Source: Haemonchus contortus
Taxonomy: Eukaryota; Nematoda; Chromadorea; Rhabditida; Trichostrongylidae
Direction of reading: 5' to 3'
DNA length: 64,000 bases
Assembly: GCA_000469685.2 (NCBI GenBank)
Contig: LS997564.1
Location: forward strand, 7,652,591 to 7,716,590
In this document: in pieces, positions 1 to 11,240 of the stretch
Position numbering within the stretch: the stretch's first letter is position 1
Layout: each line of letters opens with the position of its first letter
Translations under genes and position numbers: made by a program
Notes under the pieces: model-generated
The model's input: the letters and a program-made list of their open reading frames with translations, nothing else
What the model was told of the DNA's origin: nothing
The model's database searches: none

Positions 1-653
1 GCTCCCTTTCCGCACAGCTGTCAACTGCGAAGCAAGTCCCACCCACACTATTTCCATGGGTCCTTGAACAAAAGTGCAGCCACTCGATCACTTAATTACG
101 TACATGAAAGCATACAAGACGATGTGCATACTTAGGGTCTCCTCACGCCATGTCCTGCCAGCGCTGCGTGCCACTTGAGTCTGGAGCCTCATAGCCTCCG
201 AGAAGTTCCTCTCAGGTCTGGAGCGAATAGAAGCCCAATCAGATAGGCGTGTTATACCTATCTGTTATATCTGTTGTACCTAAGATAGGCGTGTTCAGGG
301 TTGGACACCCAAATTCTCACTCATCGGGTGACCTAAAAATGTCGAACTATCAGCCCTCACATGTCGTGGGCAGCCTTCAAATCAGCTGAAACATCAGTTG
401 GTATATTCTTTGTCAGGGGTTCAAACTCGACATCGTAAGCCGTAAATCCCACAATTTTAGACGGTTATGAAGATTCGATAGACTGTTAAGCTGTCATCAG
501 CGACTCTAGCTGTCGTACGATCCCCGACACTCTGAAAATGCCTTCGTGTTCTTAGGAATCAATCTTTCCCGCTGGAGGAACTCCTTTTAGGAACTCAATT
601 CCATTGTTCTTCTTATTGGAAATGAGAACACGTAAACAAATAAAAATACTAGT
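1..653. other. Intergenic, no gene seen
   Basis: I see no exon with coding character on either strand. A short word (ataggcgtgtt) occurs twice about 40 bases apart near 242-297. The stretch is downstream of the minus-strand sperm-specific gene. Confidence 0.5.
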
Positions 654-659
654 TTTATT
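654..659 (-). promoter_or_regulatory. Polyadenylation signal of the sperm-specific gene
   Basis: AATAAA on the minus strand, only 6 bases beyond the TAA stop at 666-668. Very short 3' UTRs are common in nematodes. It supports the chosen stop codon and gene orientation. Confidence 0.6.
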
Positions 660-665
660 CAACAC

Positions 666-1059
666 TTAAGGAAGAGCATACAGTCCAACTGTGATTTGTC
701 CAAGAACCTGTTGTGTTGAAGGAAAGGCGCTTTGTGGATCTCTAGCATTTGGAGGCATTACTGCATACTGAACGACGAATTTGTCTGTTTTTGGAGATCC
801 TTTCTGAAAATTCTTCGGATATTCATGGCTGACATCTACCTCATATGAAATTAACGGATCTCACCTTACGGACCACCTCGATTCGTTGTGTAGTACCGGC
901 TTTAATAAATGCAAATACCGGTTTAAAAAGGTAGTCCGTATTGTTGGAAGTCTTCAGTTTAAATACGAGATCTGTCATGCCACTGTTGATGAGCGTATAG
1001 ACTTGAGTCTCGCCATTAGCATCCACGACAATCGATGGAGGAGATCCGGTAAGAGACAT
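666..1059 (-). CDS. Sperm-specific MSP-domain protein (ssp family), 2 exons
   Basis: Exon 1 is 865-1059 and exon 2 is 666-803; the 61-base intron has GTGAG and TTTTCAG borders and phase 0, giving a 110-aa protein. The start MSLTGSPPSIVV, the NTDYLFKPVFAF segment and the tail KTDKFVVQYAVMPPNARD follow the nematode sperm-specific class P (SSP) family. That family is a single MSP-type immunoglobulin-like beta-sandwich of about 107-110 aa, so the length is normal and the copy looks intact. Known role of the family: small cytoplasmic proteins of spermatocytes and sperm, related to the major sperm protein that drives amoeboid sperm motility; the exact function of SSPs is unclear. The start is the first ATG and matches the family N-terminus. 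Expression is expected to be male-germline specific (inference). Confidence 0.93.
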
Positions 1060-2670
1060 TAATACGAGTAAAATGCATCTTACTCGATTTCAAGGCTTTT
1101 ATACAGGTCGTTATCACAATCGCTATTGCTGGAGATATCTTTCTAAAAACTCTTTATTATTCCATCAGAATTTCATAAGTAAAGAATGAATACCCGAGGG
1201 TGGGTCAGGAGGTACCACGCGGTTGCCGCGTCGAAGGTAGGTCGTCGAGCGTAGCTGGCTCAAGCGATCTTGACACTGCTCGCCGAATACTGTATCTCTG
1301 GCAGCTTGTCAACGTTTTCGACGGCATCGAAGGTGTGATATGGTTCCAGCTAAAATGAATTCCCCCTACCTACCTCCCTGACACCAATGCTCCACTAGAA
1401 TTCAAGTATATCCTTTAAGACCTTTGGATTGTTGGATTTTTCGAAATAATTTAAAATTGAAGAGTATTTACTATAGCGATTGCGATTGCAGGATTCATGA
1501 CAGTGGAAGAGGCGGAGCCTGGTCCAAACCAAATACGTTTCAAGCTGGCTCGCATTGGAAGAATTAGTTTTTCTCATGATTCGGCTGTCCGAATGGTAGG
1601 CATGTAGGGTCTTTTGAGGGATCACCTACCGATCTGATGATTTTTCAGATGTTTCGTGAGTGGACTCTGTTAGATGAGGAACGATTCGAATCACGTCTTC
1701 TAATGGCCACCACTGTCACTCGGCGACTTATGGAACATACCGCTATAATCTATAAGAAAATCTATCCCCGATAGATGGAAATTTATATTTAGTAGGAAAA
1801 GAAGTTGAAGCTATCAATGTTAGATGGTCCTGAAACGAAAGCCTTCATTTGAGACGGTGAAGGAACTCGTTGTCTGTAAAAAGTACAAGTCTTTCGTACT
1901 TTTCTTTTTGATTCGTTTTGAGAGCCACCTCAGTACTAGCTGTACAGATTCAAAAAAAAATTAGATTTTTTTCAAATTTTATCTGCATGGGGACATTTTT
2001 TATTTTTTTTATTTTTGGATGATTTTTCTAGATAAGCATTTCGTTGCAGACCTCTATTTTTTATTCGATTAGTGATCGTTTGTGATGAACCCTGCGTTCT
2101 ATTGATCTCGTCATTCTGTATAGTAATGTGTACGTATAAATAATTCGATTTCGACTTTTTTTTTGATTTTTGTAGAGCTTGACGGTTCTTCCTTCCTTGC
2201 TCAACATGGTTATCTATTTGTGTTCTAATGTTATTATTATTTACTATCACTAGGATTTTTCAAGGGTTATCTGCAGATTTTCCATTACTACATGGGATTT
2301 GTCTTTATCCAAAGGATGCCCTGTACTGGAGGCGCCGAAGCAAGAGCGACTAGAATTGAGCAGAGACACGACAGGGACAAGTGGGACGTACCCTGGAGGG
2401 AGCGGTGCTGACGGAGGTGAGTAGGCAGTTCTTGGACATGGAGTAAACAAACAAACAAACAAATAATTAGTGAACTGATCAGATGCGATCAGCTGTTTTT
2501 TAAGAACTTGCAAGGATCTTTACATATAAACTTTTTAATTGTCGCAGTCTCAAATCGTTAAATTTCTTCGATTGGATCCAATGCTGCATATAATAGGTTT
2601 ATGTAGATGCACGGGGTCTCCAGAATGAATTGCATTACATAGTAAGTGCGCATAGAGGATGTTTTTGAGG
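1060..2670. other. Upstream/intergenic region, no gene seen
   Basis: No exon I can support. The first few hundred bases should contain the promoter of the minus-strand sperm gene, but no motif is certain. Around 1920-2230 the plus strand is T-rich, and a (caaa)-type run lies at 2450-2463. Confidence 0.4.
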
Positions 2671-2904
2671 TTAATTGATCCCGTCTAGGAGATGCGCCGC
2701 GCATTCAACCTGAAGTCAGAATCGCAGTGGCGTATTGGATGCGTATGTGGCCTGTGCAATGGCTTGCGGTGGCCAATTCATGTACTAGTTGGTGCTTTCA
2801 TATTCCCAGACGAGTCTGGTACCGATTAACCGACCTCGGAGGAATGGGTATTCGAACCCGAGGCCATCCTGTGATAGCGCGCCACTTGCCACTACACTAC
2901 ATCC
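2671..2904 (-). repeat. tRNA-derived SINE, copy 1 (internally deleted)
   Basis: Reverse-orientation copy of the SINE described at 8281. It keeps the tail (ttaattgatcccgtct), the middle (cagacgagtctggtacc) and the degenerate B-box head (ggtattcgaacccgagg). The block between the B box and the middle is shortened. Diverged, so an old insertion. Confidence 0.8.
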
Positions 2905-4169
2905 AATTTCAGATAAGACTTAATAATAACACTAGAAGTGTGACAGTAATTGCAATAGCAGTATGGAAATGAAGTTAAATTCAACAACTTCAAGGTTTTT
3001 TCTTTGGAGCAAACCTCAATGTTTCTATATCTATCCTGAAGGGAACATAGAAGTTTTTTTGTGTTTGCCTCGCTAATGCCGATCTATTCAAAACTACAAA
3101 TCTGAAGTAAAGAGGCCTGAATTAGGGGATGACCATTGTTTGACTCCCTCCCACTAGGACATGCCGCAAATTTCTGTCTGGGCACTTTGCCCTGATTACT
3201 TTGTTTTGTGGAGCAATATGTTGAGAAAGAACAATAGCATCAGCAAGAATGCTGAACGGTGCCTTCAATGGTCCTACTGACTTCAGGGTCTTTTCTGGCA
3301 ATCGAGCAGTGATTGTATTTGATAGGTAAGAGGAGAAGGCGGTGTTGGAGAACTTTCAATTTCGACTCGTTTTCGCATTTCAACCCACTCCCATCCGTTT
3401 GCCCTTTTCTTTCTCCTACTCCAGACGGCATCAATTGGACACCTTGCATGAGAATTCATTCATTTTTTGCATTTTCTATACCTTTTTAGTCATAGTACAC
3501 TATAATTGAAACTTTGACGTAGTCCCCAGACTCCAGCTTTTCGAAATCCTATACAGGAAGAGGCTCCCATACAGGAAGAGGTGAGGCGTTGCCTAATGAC
3601 GGCAATGCCCCCACGTAGCCCTATCGATCCTGAGATTAGGCTCGAGATCGATGCCGACGTAAATGTATTGGTTAACCGAAGTTTCCTCTACTTACGAATA
3701 GATAGTGGATCGCTGATTTTACTGAAAAAAAAATCGAATCACCGACTTGTCTGTCAGCTGGTTCCAAATAACCGAGTTTTCCGGCCAGCTGGCGCGGCTA
3801 ATCACTGTTTAGGCCCAGCTTGAATCGAAACCCCTCGAATCAAATTCAAGTCGATTTCGTAGGCGCATCCCAAAAATAGTATTGATCGACACTAGAAAAC
3901 TTCCTCTCCATCAATCTCCTTCAAAAAAAAAAACCTCCCTTACCTTCGCGCTGTCCATGATTATCAAAGACTTCCTCTCCCAGGTTTGAGCTCTTGATAA
4001 CGTCCGTGTAGAACGAATTTCCTGAATAGGTATGAAAAACGTTCGATGCCATTCATCAGATCTGTGTGACATTAATCTTTTACAAGGTCATTTTTGCTGA
4101 AAACGGTTCTGAAGTCAATTAGACAGTTCCCCGGAGCAGCACCCTTGTAACCTACAGATCGCAGGTATA
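2905..4169. other. Intergenic, no gene seen
   Basis: Only short open frames. One plus-strand frame at 3581-3823 has no family resemblance and no splice support. A 12-base phrase (tacaggaagagg) is duplicated at about 3552-3582. Confidence 0.4.
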
Positions 4170-4829
4170 TTAAAGGCACCGTTCACGATAAATTTGGGTA
4201 ATCCAGATTATGATGAAAAATGGAAGACAAGATCGAAACTAGTGCGACTGAGGTGAAGAAACTGCGTGTATCGGTGTTTCCAAAGTGAAAAAAGGCTTCG
4301 AAGTACCGTTAAAAAGGGGGCTGGACGAGAATGAAACCAGAAAAATGAAGAAGAGTGTGGCGTCCGGACGAGCTAAACAGTGTGTTTCACTGCGTGTTTG
4401 TGGGTCCTGGTGCGATTAACAGACAATGGTAAGCCAAAATTCATTCACTTATAAGCATAAATAAACAAAAAACCTTAGTAACAGCAAAAGTAGCTCACCT
4501 TCTTCAGCCTCTAGGAGTAGGAAATTGAATAAGAGATCGCGGCAGTAAAAAGAAAAACAGAAAAAAAAGAATGGGAGGAAAACATCGTCTCATCTTTCGG
4601 CGATTAGCTGATTGTGCGTGGGTCCTAGAACGAATAATAGCAACCTGTATTGTCTCGACACTCGTCTAACGTGACACCGATCGAGGGGCGGCAACGCGAA
4701 CTACGGAGCTGCCACTATGCCCTGGACGATTGGGGGAGTGAGGGGGTCCCTTCTACAACCCATGGGGGGGCGCTGAGTATTCCTAAAGGAAAAACTGAGT
4801 AACCTTTTTATCGTGAACGGTGCCTTTAA
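4170..4829. mobile_element. TTAA-flanked MITE with GGCACCGTTCACGAT inverted repeats
   Basis: The element body is 4174-4825 (652 bp). It is bounded by TTAA at 4170-4173 and 4826-4829, and its terminal inverted repeats begin AGGCACCGTTCACGATAAA on both ends. TTAA target sites are typical of piggyBac-type elements. There is no transposase frame, so it is non-autonomous. Similar single ends occur at about 56351-56374 and 62208-62230, which shows a dispersed family. Confidence 0.8.
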
Positions 4830-7232
4830 GAGAAGCGGCCCAAAGAAGGGAACTACTCTCTGGATTCATTTTTGAAATCAACGATACTGACAGGAAGTCT
4901 ATCGAGGGGCGAATTAGCCGTGGTCGAACCCTTTATAGGAGACCAGGTATGGCCAGGAATAGGTTAAGTTGGGCACCTGAGAGTCTAGTAGTAACCATTT
5001 ATCTGCAAAACATGTTTCTCTTATAGATAGGGTCGGGAAGGGCATTGAAGAAAATGGTTCACCAGGATAAATACCTTCCCCCTTCCCCCCCCCCCTCTCC
5101 CAGCCGCAACCCCCTCTCCCGCCCACCCTCCGCCTTCTGCAGTTACATACTCATTCCTCCCATCCTTCAGCTTGTTTTCGTAGTTCTTCAGCTTTTTCGG
5201 ATTTCCGAAGATGAACGGAGGTGGATTGCGGAAGGGAAGGAAGTGAGTAGGAACTAGGTGAGAACAAGGCTCTCCTCTCTCCCTTATCAAGTAGCTCTTG
5301 AGAAGCGCTTATCCCAGCCTCTAAATTGAATGAACCAAATTGAAATGCTGGACTTTGTAAGGGCAGAGCTCGACTATCAACGCGATCCACTTAGTGAAGG
5401 AATGCAGCTATCCCCCTACCAGTTCTACTGGGCCACCTTATCGAAAAAAAGAGTTGTTTTTCTCTAATAATGGGGAATATGATTGATGTGCGGGCAAGAT
5501 AATCTGAATAAGACTGCTGCAGTGAGAGGAAGCTGCACCATGGCAAAAGGGCAACTGATAAGACTGAAAACACATAGGTGATGGGAATATGGCAGTAGTC
5601 TCCTGTGACAAATGGGAACCCGTGAGAGAACTATCAGAATGAGCGTTGGACATTGTACAAAGTCCTACATAAGAAAAGAAGCTGTGGATATCCTTCCTAG
5701 ATCAAACTGGAGTTCATGAACTACCGGCTAGAATGTGGGTTGACGGAGTACTTGCTCAAGGGGCTCCTGAAACAATTTTGGTCTACACTTCTGTAACCAG
5801 TATTGTGGACTCCATCGATTCATCTAGGCCCCTTCCGATTCAGAACCTCAAGGGAAGAAGAAACTTCGCTTTGTTTGATATAACTAGAAGCTTCAAAGTC
5901 CATCACCCCTTCCACCATGTTGACGTCACTGTCGAATCTTGTGGGGGCTTTCCCTGAGGGTGTTCGCGGCACGAGACCGAAGCGAATCGATTTCTGCACA
6001 AACAGCCCCCATGTACTTGGTTGGGATCACTGGCTCATTCGACGTTTTCGCTGCCGTTCTGATTCCTCCTTGTGAACCGCCTGCAGGGCGATACTCTTCA
6101 TTTTCCTAGCTCTTCTTTTCTCATTTTAGTGCTCAGCTTACTGATTTTTTAATCAGGAACTGAAAGCAGATGGAAACTCTTCTCCCGAATTCGGCACGGT
6201 TTGTATTTTATTCAACAATATCGGCTTGAGCTTCAATCGTCAAGTACTCATGGGGTATTATTGGGACTAATCGATTATTTTTTGATACATTTTTGTGAAA
6301 TTTAGCAAAAATGGATTGATGCCCATTATCCCGGAACATTTCGATTATTTTGGAACTGATTTGCAATTTTCCAACGAACGTTTACCAACTTTATATTGTG
6401 CAGAAGTGGTGAGGAGTTTGAGTAGTAATAGTTTTTGTTTACCTCTAAGGTGGCTCATTATTTAGTGATAATTCGTTGTGATTAAAGAAAGATCTTTGCA
6501 ACTGCCATCGTAGTTTCGGCCTCGGACAAGTTTCTAGCCCCTTAATGGTGCTTTCCGGCCACCGTCTTTATCTTTTGGTGTGAGTGTTAAGAAATCCAGT
6601 GCCGAAAAGCAGAAGTCATGAACAACAAGAAAACGATAACGTGAATCATTATAGTGGAGTATGACCTTTCAATTTTTTCGTAAAAGAAAAATATGTTAAA
6701 TTTGAAAAGTTGAGCGCCACCCCAATCACGACGAGTTTGTAAGTCTAAGGCACCACCCTCTGAAAGATTTTTGTTATTGTTCTGTTGTTGTTTATGCCCA
6801 GTTTATAATACTGTTTTTATAGATGCTTGTAATAGTTTCAAATTCGTGCTTGTTTGACTTTTTGGGATCCACGCAGAAATTTGATTTTTCAATTTTCTTC
6901 GCGATCTCCGCTTTCGGGTCCGCCGAAGCTTGACTTACTCATGAAAGTACGGTATTGCTTGTTCCGAGACCAAAACAGGTCCGTGTTTTCGATCAGTGCA
7001 GTGCTTTCGAAGATTCTCGCTTTTACAGCGGAGTTTCTATCTTTTGTCGTTAAGCACGGCCTTATCAGTGCAGGCTTAGCACCACTCCCCTATAAAGTAG
7101 CCGTTAATGACTCCTCTTATCTATCAAAGGCGATTTTTTTCCAAATTCCATAAACTTCTGTTCACTTCTATTGTGATGAGCCAGAAACCCGATATTATTG
7201 CGACGTCTCCCCTTGGAATCATTTCTTCGATC
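4830..7232. other. Intergenic, no supported gene
   Basis: Contains a C-rich run at about 5079-5130 (G-rich on the minus strand). A plus-strand open frame at 5733-5957 (74 aa) and another at 6854-7153 (99 aa) lack recognisable domains or flanking exons. Nothing else is supportable. Confidence 0.4.
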
Positions 7233-7841
7233 CTAGGCTCTCCCGGCCTCCTTGTCCGAGCGTCGTTCCCCTCCACAGGCTATCCCCGTCGCAACTTTTC
7301 TTGTGTAACTCCCACCTAGTTTTAGGAATATATTATTTAGTACTAGTATGGTAATGGATACCGGTTCTCTTCTTAACCTTACCCAGACTAATAAAATTTC
7401 AACTCGAACCTTGTTTCTGCAACAATCCTTCTTCGGAGGTTTACAAGGAAGAGGCCTTGGGTTTCTATTGACCACTACCTGCCTGTAAAACTGTTCGGAA
7501 TTACGCAACTGAATGTACGTGAGGGACATGGCAGCTTCAAAAGGCCCGATCAGATGAATACTGCTGACACCTTTATACACCTTTATCTGCTTTTTTCTAG
7601 TATGAAAAGGGTAATTGTAGAACTTGCTGGGCTGCCGATATTTAGGATCAATCAATCGCCTGGAAATGATTCTCAGGCTCGTTGTTCCTGATATGATCCC
7701 TCCAGTTGTCACGTATTTTGGGAACGTGCACTTGGGTTCTCTTTGCCCTGACAGGTTTCCTACGATAATTGTTTTTCTTTCGATTTTTTTTTGTTTTTGT
7801 TTTGGTAACACCTTTGGTGGCGAGCAATTTTTTCGTATCAT
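7233..7841 (-). CDS. Unrecognised long open frame, possible exon(s)
   Basis: A 202-codon open frame on the minus strand, unusually long for AT-rich non-coding DNA. I do not recognise it. The middle (about residues 85-140, including GPFEAAMSLTYIQLRN and a basic CKPPKKDCC) looks more protein-like than the ends. A lysine-rich stretch follows the first ATG. Weak splice-like sites exist within it, so only part may be exonic. No neighbouring exon in phase was found. It could equally be a chance frame or the remnant of a repeat. Confidence 0.3.
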   Translation of the reverse strand: MIRKNCSPPKVLPKQKQKKIERKTIIVGNLSGQREPKCTFPKYVTTGGIISGTTSLRIISRRLIDPKYRQPSKFYNYPFHTRKKQIKVYKGVSSIHLIGPFEAAMSLTYIQLRNSEQFYRQVVVNRNPRPLPCKPPKKDCCRNKVRVEILLVWVRLRREPVSITILVLNNIFLKLGGSYTRKVATGIACGGERRSDKEAGRA

Positions 7842-8280
7842 AAGGAATGCAGTTTGGACAAGTCTTTAAATGGTGTTAGCAATTATTTATTTATTTATTT
7901 ATCTGGCTCCTCATTTAGTTATTGCACTCATCTATCTAATCATTTGTTCATTTACTTGTTTATGCGTTTATTTATTTGTTATTTGTTTGGGAGTTCAATG
8001 ACACTTTACACCCCGAGGTATCCTAATTATTACACATGTACCCTGAATCAATATCATTACAACATTAAGTCGATTTTTAGTAAAACACCTGTTTTTCCTC
8101 AATTTTTTTGACGAAATTCCAGGTCCCTTTATCATCTCTATGGGGTCCGCAGGATCTTGGCGAAACGAGCCTAATAGGATAGGATCGATGAATGGAGTTT
8201 TAATAGCCTGTTTCTAACGGCGATCGGCTGTTTACACTGTAAATAGGTTTTTCTGTAATATTCAAATTTTTTTTTTTTTT
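7842..8280. repeat. AT-rich stretch with (ATTT)-type simple sequence
   Basis: Degenerate tattta repeats lie around 7884-7985, and a T run directly precedes the SINE at 8281. No gene seen. Confidence 0.6.
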
Positions 8281-8570
8281 GGGCGGAGGTGGTGTAGTGG
8301 CAAGTGGCGCACTATATCACACGCACGGTCAGGGGTTCGAATCCCGGATCGATGCCCGCCTAGGCCAACCAAGCCTTCCATCCCTCCGGGGTCGGTGAAT
8401 TGGTACCAGACTCGTCTGGGAGGATAAAAGCACTGACTTGTACATCGGCTGGCCACCGCAAGTCATTGTATAGGCCACATACGCACTCATTACGCCACTA
8501 CGATTCTGAATGGAAGTCGAGTGCGGGGGCGCATCCCTCAGACGGGATTGATTAACGCCAAAAACTTTAA
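8281..8570 (+). repeat. tRNA-derived SINE, copy 2 (best-preserved head)
   Basis: About 290 bp. The head carries a perfect RNA polymerase III A-box match (TGGTGTAGTGG at 8290-8300) and a perfect B box (GGTTCGAATCC at 8334-8344), the internal promoter of a tRNA. The body (ggtaccagactcgtctggga, then gattgattaacgcc at the end) is not tRNA-like. This plan, tRNA head plus unrelated body, defines a SINE; mobilisation would depend on a partner LINE (established for the class). At least eight more copies lie in this window. Confidence 0.88.
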
Positions 8571-8907
8571 ACTTTTATTCAAATTTTACAAAACGATAGT
8601 CCAGGGTAGGTGCGAGGGAGTTCTTGATCAATCAATCGGAATGGGGTCGTCCTTTATTAATCAATCTGCCCATTCGTCAGGACACCTTTGTCCGGTCGCC
8701 ATATCTGTGGAAGAGAATATGCACGAACGAAAATTGACTTTTAGTCAAGAACTGAGTGATTTTCACTAGACTGAGACTCTTACGTTTTCTCGTACTCCAG
8801 TAAAGTCTTGCTGTGCAAAGGTCCTCATACTATCTCAATTTGGAGTGAGGTAATCACCCTTTCATCTAACCGTTATATTAAATATCAAGAAAGTAAGTTA
8901 ACGAGGA
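8571..8907. other. Intergenic between SINE copies
   Basis: No gene; only short open frames. Confidence 0.4.
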
Positions 8908-9045
8908 CTTGGTACATCAGCCGGCCACTGTCTCGCAAGTCACTGTGTGAGGCCATATACGCATTCGAAACGCTATTAAGATTCTGGATGGAAGTCGTAT
9001 GCGGAGCGCATCCCTGAAACGAGACTGATCAACGTTGAAAGATTA
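8908..9045 (+). repeat. tRNA-derived SINE, copy 3 (3' part only)
   Basis: Matches the second half of the SINE: ggtacatcagccggccactg through gcgcatccctgaaacgag. The tRNA-like head is missing, the usual 5' truncation of retroposed copies. Confidence 0.8.
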
Positions 9046-9510
9046 TACTCTTAGACCTCGGTTTCCTTTAATTTTGGCCAATTCTAGATCGAGGAGATAG
9101 ATAGAAAAACAAATAAAATGCACTTTCACTCCAAGTTCAATTTTTTCAGTGGGATCGAACTGCATTCCTAGCATCTAAGCTCTGAACCCCTGAAACAAAG
9201 GGTTTTGCAGTCGGACCACTTGCGAAACTGAATCAATCAATGCAATGAAATTTGTTTGAACTTTTCCGGTGACAGGAGAACTTGCTAAAGTGACATTTCG
9301 ACGAAATTCCTTCGTCTTAATCTGAATGAATCGAAACAATTGGTGTCTACCCAACCAAACATCATCCGCATTCCTGGCTGAAGACCGGGGTCCAGAAAGG
9401 GAAGGTGTATAGTTGAAAATGAGCCACCTCTCCTGCTCAAATCCAGGATCAGTCAACAGACGACAGTTGGGACCAAAGAACCTTAGAGATGCGATGGCCG
9501 GTTGATGATC
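9046..9510. other. Intergenic, no gene seen
   Basis: A minus-strand open frame of 117 codons (9175-9528) runs into SINE sequence and has no recognisable domain, so it is not called. Confidence 0.4.
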
Positions 9511-9568
9511 AAGTCTCAGTGCTTTCACCCTCCCGGACGAGTCTGATGCCAGTTAACCGGCAATGGAT
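9511..9568 (-). repeat. tRNA-derived SINE, copy 4, left part (split by Tc3-like element)
   Basis: Reverse-orientation SINE middle (cagtgctttcaccctcccgg, then acgagtctgatgcc). It breaks off exactly at the TA where the Tc3-like element begins and resumes on the other side at 11133. Confidence 0.8.
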
Positions 9569-9767
9569 ACAGTGCGTTTCATAATTATAAGGTCACCCTC
9601 AATTTCAAAAAAAGTAATCATTAAGGATTTTTTCTAGCATCATGAACAGATTCCCCAGCACGAATAACCTAGGTATCCGTTTCTTAGCCGCTGCTGCATT
9701 CTTCTGAACTTTTCTAGAACAGTTTATCGGTTTTTGCACCGTTTCATAATTATAAGGTCACCCTGAG
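9569..9767 (+). repeat. Left IR/DR terminus of Tc3-like element
   Basis: Outer site starting CAGTGCGTTTCATAATTATA at 9569 and inner site at 9736-9767 in the same orientation. Two direct sites inside one terminal repeat are a known arrangement in part of the Tc1/mariner superfamily. Confidence 0.85.
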
Positions 9768-9868
9768 AAAGTGAACAATTATTAACGAAAGAGAGGAAAT
9801 TTCGTGTTTGAAGATACTTGTAAAGGTAAGCATGTGTGGCAAAGGCATTTCTAAACCTGACTGTCAAC

Positions 9869-10873
9869 ATGGCTCGTGGTCATCTGCTTTCCTCTGATGA
9901 GAAGACTCGTCATGAAGGTGGGCTCCGTACTCGAGTCATTTCCAGGCAAATAGAGAGATCCCCTTGGTCCATTCGGAGATTTCTAGAGAGTCCTCATGTC
10001 GTTAGATATAACACCGACTGTGGACACCCATGAAACATTACTGCCCGTGACGAGCGGAAGATTCTGAGGACTGTTTCCAACAGTACGCCCTCCTCGAACC
10101 AGATTCGATCGGAATTAAACCTCTCTGTGTCGAAAACTACAGTCTGGAGAGCAGTGTGAAGATGCGAGAACACCACCAGGCAAGCAATAGAGAAGGCACC
10201 ACGAATCACCGATGGTCACAGAGAGGCTCGACTTGGATTTGCAAAGATGAACCTAGGGAGAGATCGGGCAAAGGTAGAACTGCATCAAAATTTCACCATA
10301 GAACTGAATAGTTCCTATTCAGGTTGTCTTTTCGGATGAAAAGATATTCAATCTGACGGAAACAAGCGGTACTAACGCGACTTGATTAAGGAACCAGCCT
10401 ACTTCAGCAGTCGCAGTTTCGGTTTAGGAAGCCTATGGTGTGGGGTGCCTTCTGCAATGATGTCGTGTTGTCGTTAGCTGCAGCATGGATTTCAAGGATT
10501 ACCAGAAAGTCTTGGAGCATCATGTAGTACCTTTTCTGTGCCATCGCCGTCACCTCAACTATGTCTTTCAACAGGATAACGCCTACATTCATGTGAGCCG
10601 TGCAACGGATGAGTGGCTGCAATGCCAATAAATAAGCGTCCTACATGGCCAGCCTGCAGTCCCGACCTCAGTCGGATGGAACATGTCTGGGGCATAATAT
10701 TCAGACAAGTTTATGCGAATAACCGTCAGTTCCAGGGCAAAGAAGAGCTGAAGCAAGCACTTATCGAAGCATGGAGAGCAACCGATGAGGAACATATTCG
10801 AAACCTAGTTTCTAGTATGCCACACAGGCTCTTTGATGTTGCTCCTAAACAAGGAGGAGCTATAGATTATTAA
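9869..10873 (+). pseudogene. Tc3-like transposase pseudogene (DD34E)
   Basis: Begins MARGHLLSSDEKTRHEGG, with a paired-like HTH region near RQIERSPWSIRRFLESP, and continues in broken frames to WPACSPDLSRMEHVWGII and the end LFDVAPKQGGAIDY. Catalytic positions are visible: first D in VVFSDEK (codon 10335-10337), second D in FQQDNAYIHVS (10575-10577), E in MEHVWG (10679-10681). The second D to E distance is 104 bases, one base short of a DD34E spacing, so there is a single-base deletion between them. Stops occur at about 10031 and elsewhere. A likely 47-base intron lies at 10276-10322 (gtagaac to ttcag). The copy cannot make active transposase. Confidence 0.92.
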
Positions 10874-10917
10874 CTGTTGTACATATGCCATTAACATTGA
10901 TAAATCATTTACTTCCT

Positions 10918-11132
10918 CAGGGTGACCTTATAATTATAAAACGGTGCAAAAGCCGACACTATCTTTAAAAAATTCGTAAAAAATTTGAGGTGAAAGATAT
11001 TGCGACCAAAATTTAAGGACGGAGGTACATTTTGACGAGGAATCTACCAGTTTTTGTCAAAAAATTCCATTCTGGCTGCTTTCTCCGGAATCGCAAAAAT
11101 CTGGGGTGACCTTATAATTATGAAACGCATTG
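10918..11132 (-). repeat. Right IR/DR terminus of Tc3-like element
   Basis: Inner site at 10918-10951 and outer site ending at 11132, both inverted relative to the left end. About 180 bases separate them, close to the spacing at the left end. Confidence 0.85.
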
Positions 11133-11240
11133 TAGAAGGGAATTAGGTTGGCCTGGGTGTGTGTCGATCCGGGATCCGATCCCAGGGCAATATCTATGGT
11201 AGTGTGCTACTTGACAATACACCATCGTGGTAATGCTAGA
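11133..11240 (-). repeat. tRNA-derived SINE, copy 4, right part
   Basis: Continuation of the SINE interrupted at 9568: ggttggcctgggtg, then the degenerate B box (gggatccgatccc) and the A-box end (tgacaatacaccatc), all reverse orientation. Confidence 0.75.

Larger units (their letters stand above)
9569..11132 (+). mobile_element. Tc3-like (Tc1/mariner superfamily) transposon, decayed
   Basis: The element is 1564 bp, flanked by TA duplications (9567-9568 and 11133-11134), with termini reading CARTGCGTTTCATAATTATA on both ends. A second copy of the motif, gtttcataattataaggtca, lies about 170 bases inside each end (9736-9767; reverse at 10918-10951), so each terminus carries two candidate transposase-binding sites. 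It encodes a broken Tc3-type transposase (separate entry). It is inserted into an older SINE. Confidence 0.93.

Noticed and set aside
5733..5957. 74-codon plus-strand frame as a gene
   Set aside because: No domain, no splice partners, length within chance for this base composition.
8281..8360. A functional tRNA gene
   Set aside because: A and B boxes are present but the sequence cannot fold into a complete cloverleaf with matched acceptor stem and it continues into the SINE body found in other copies.
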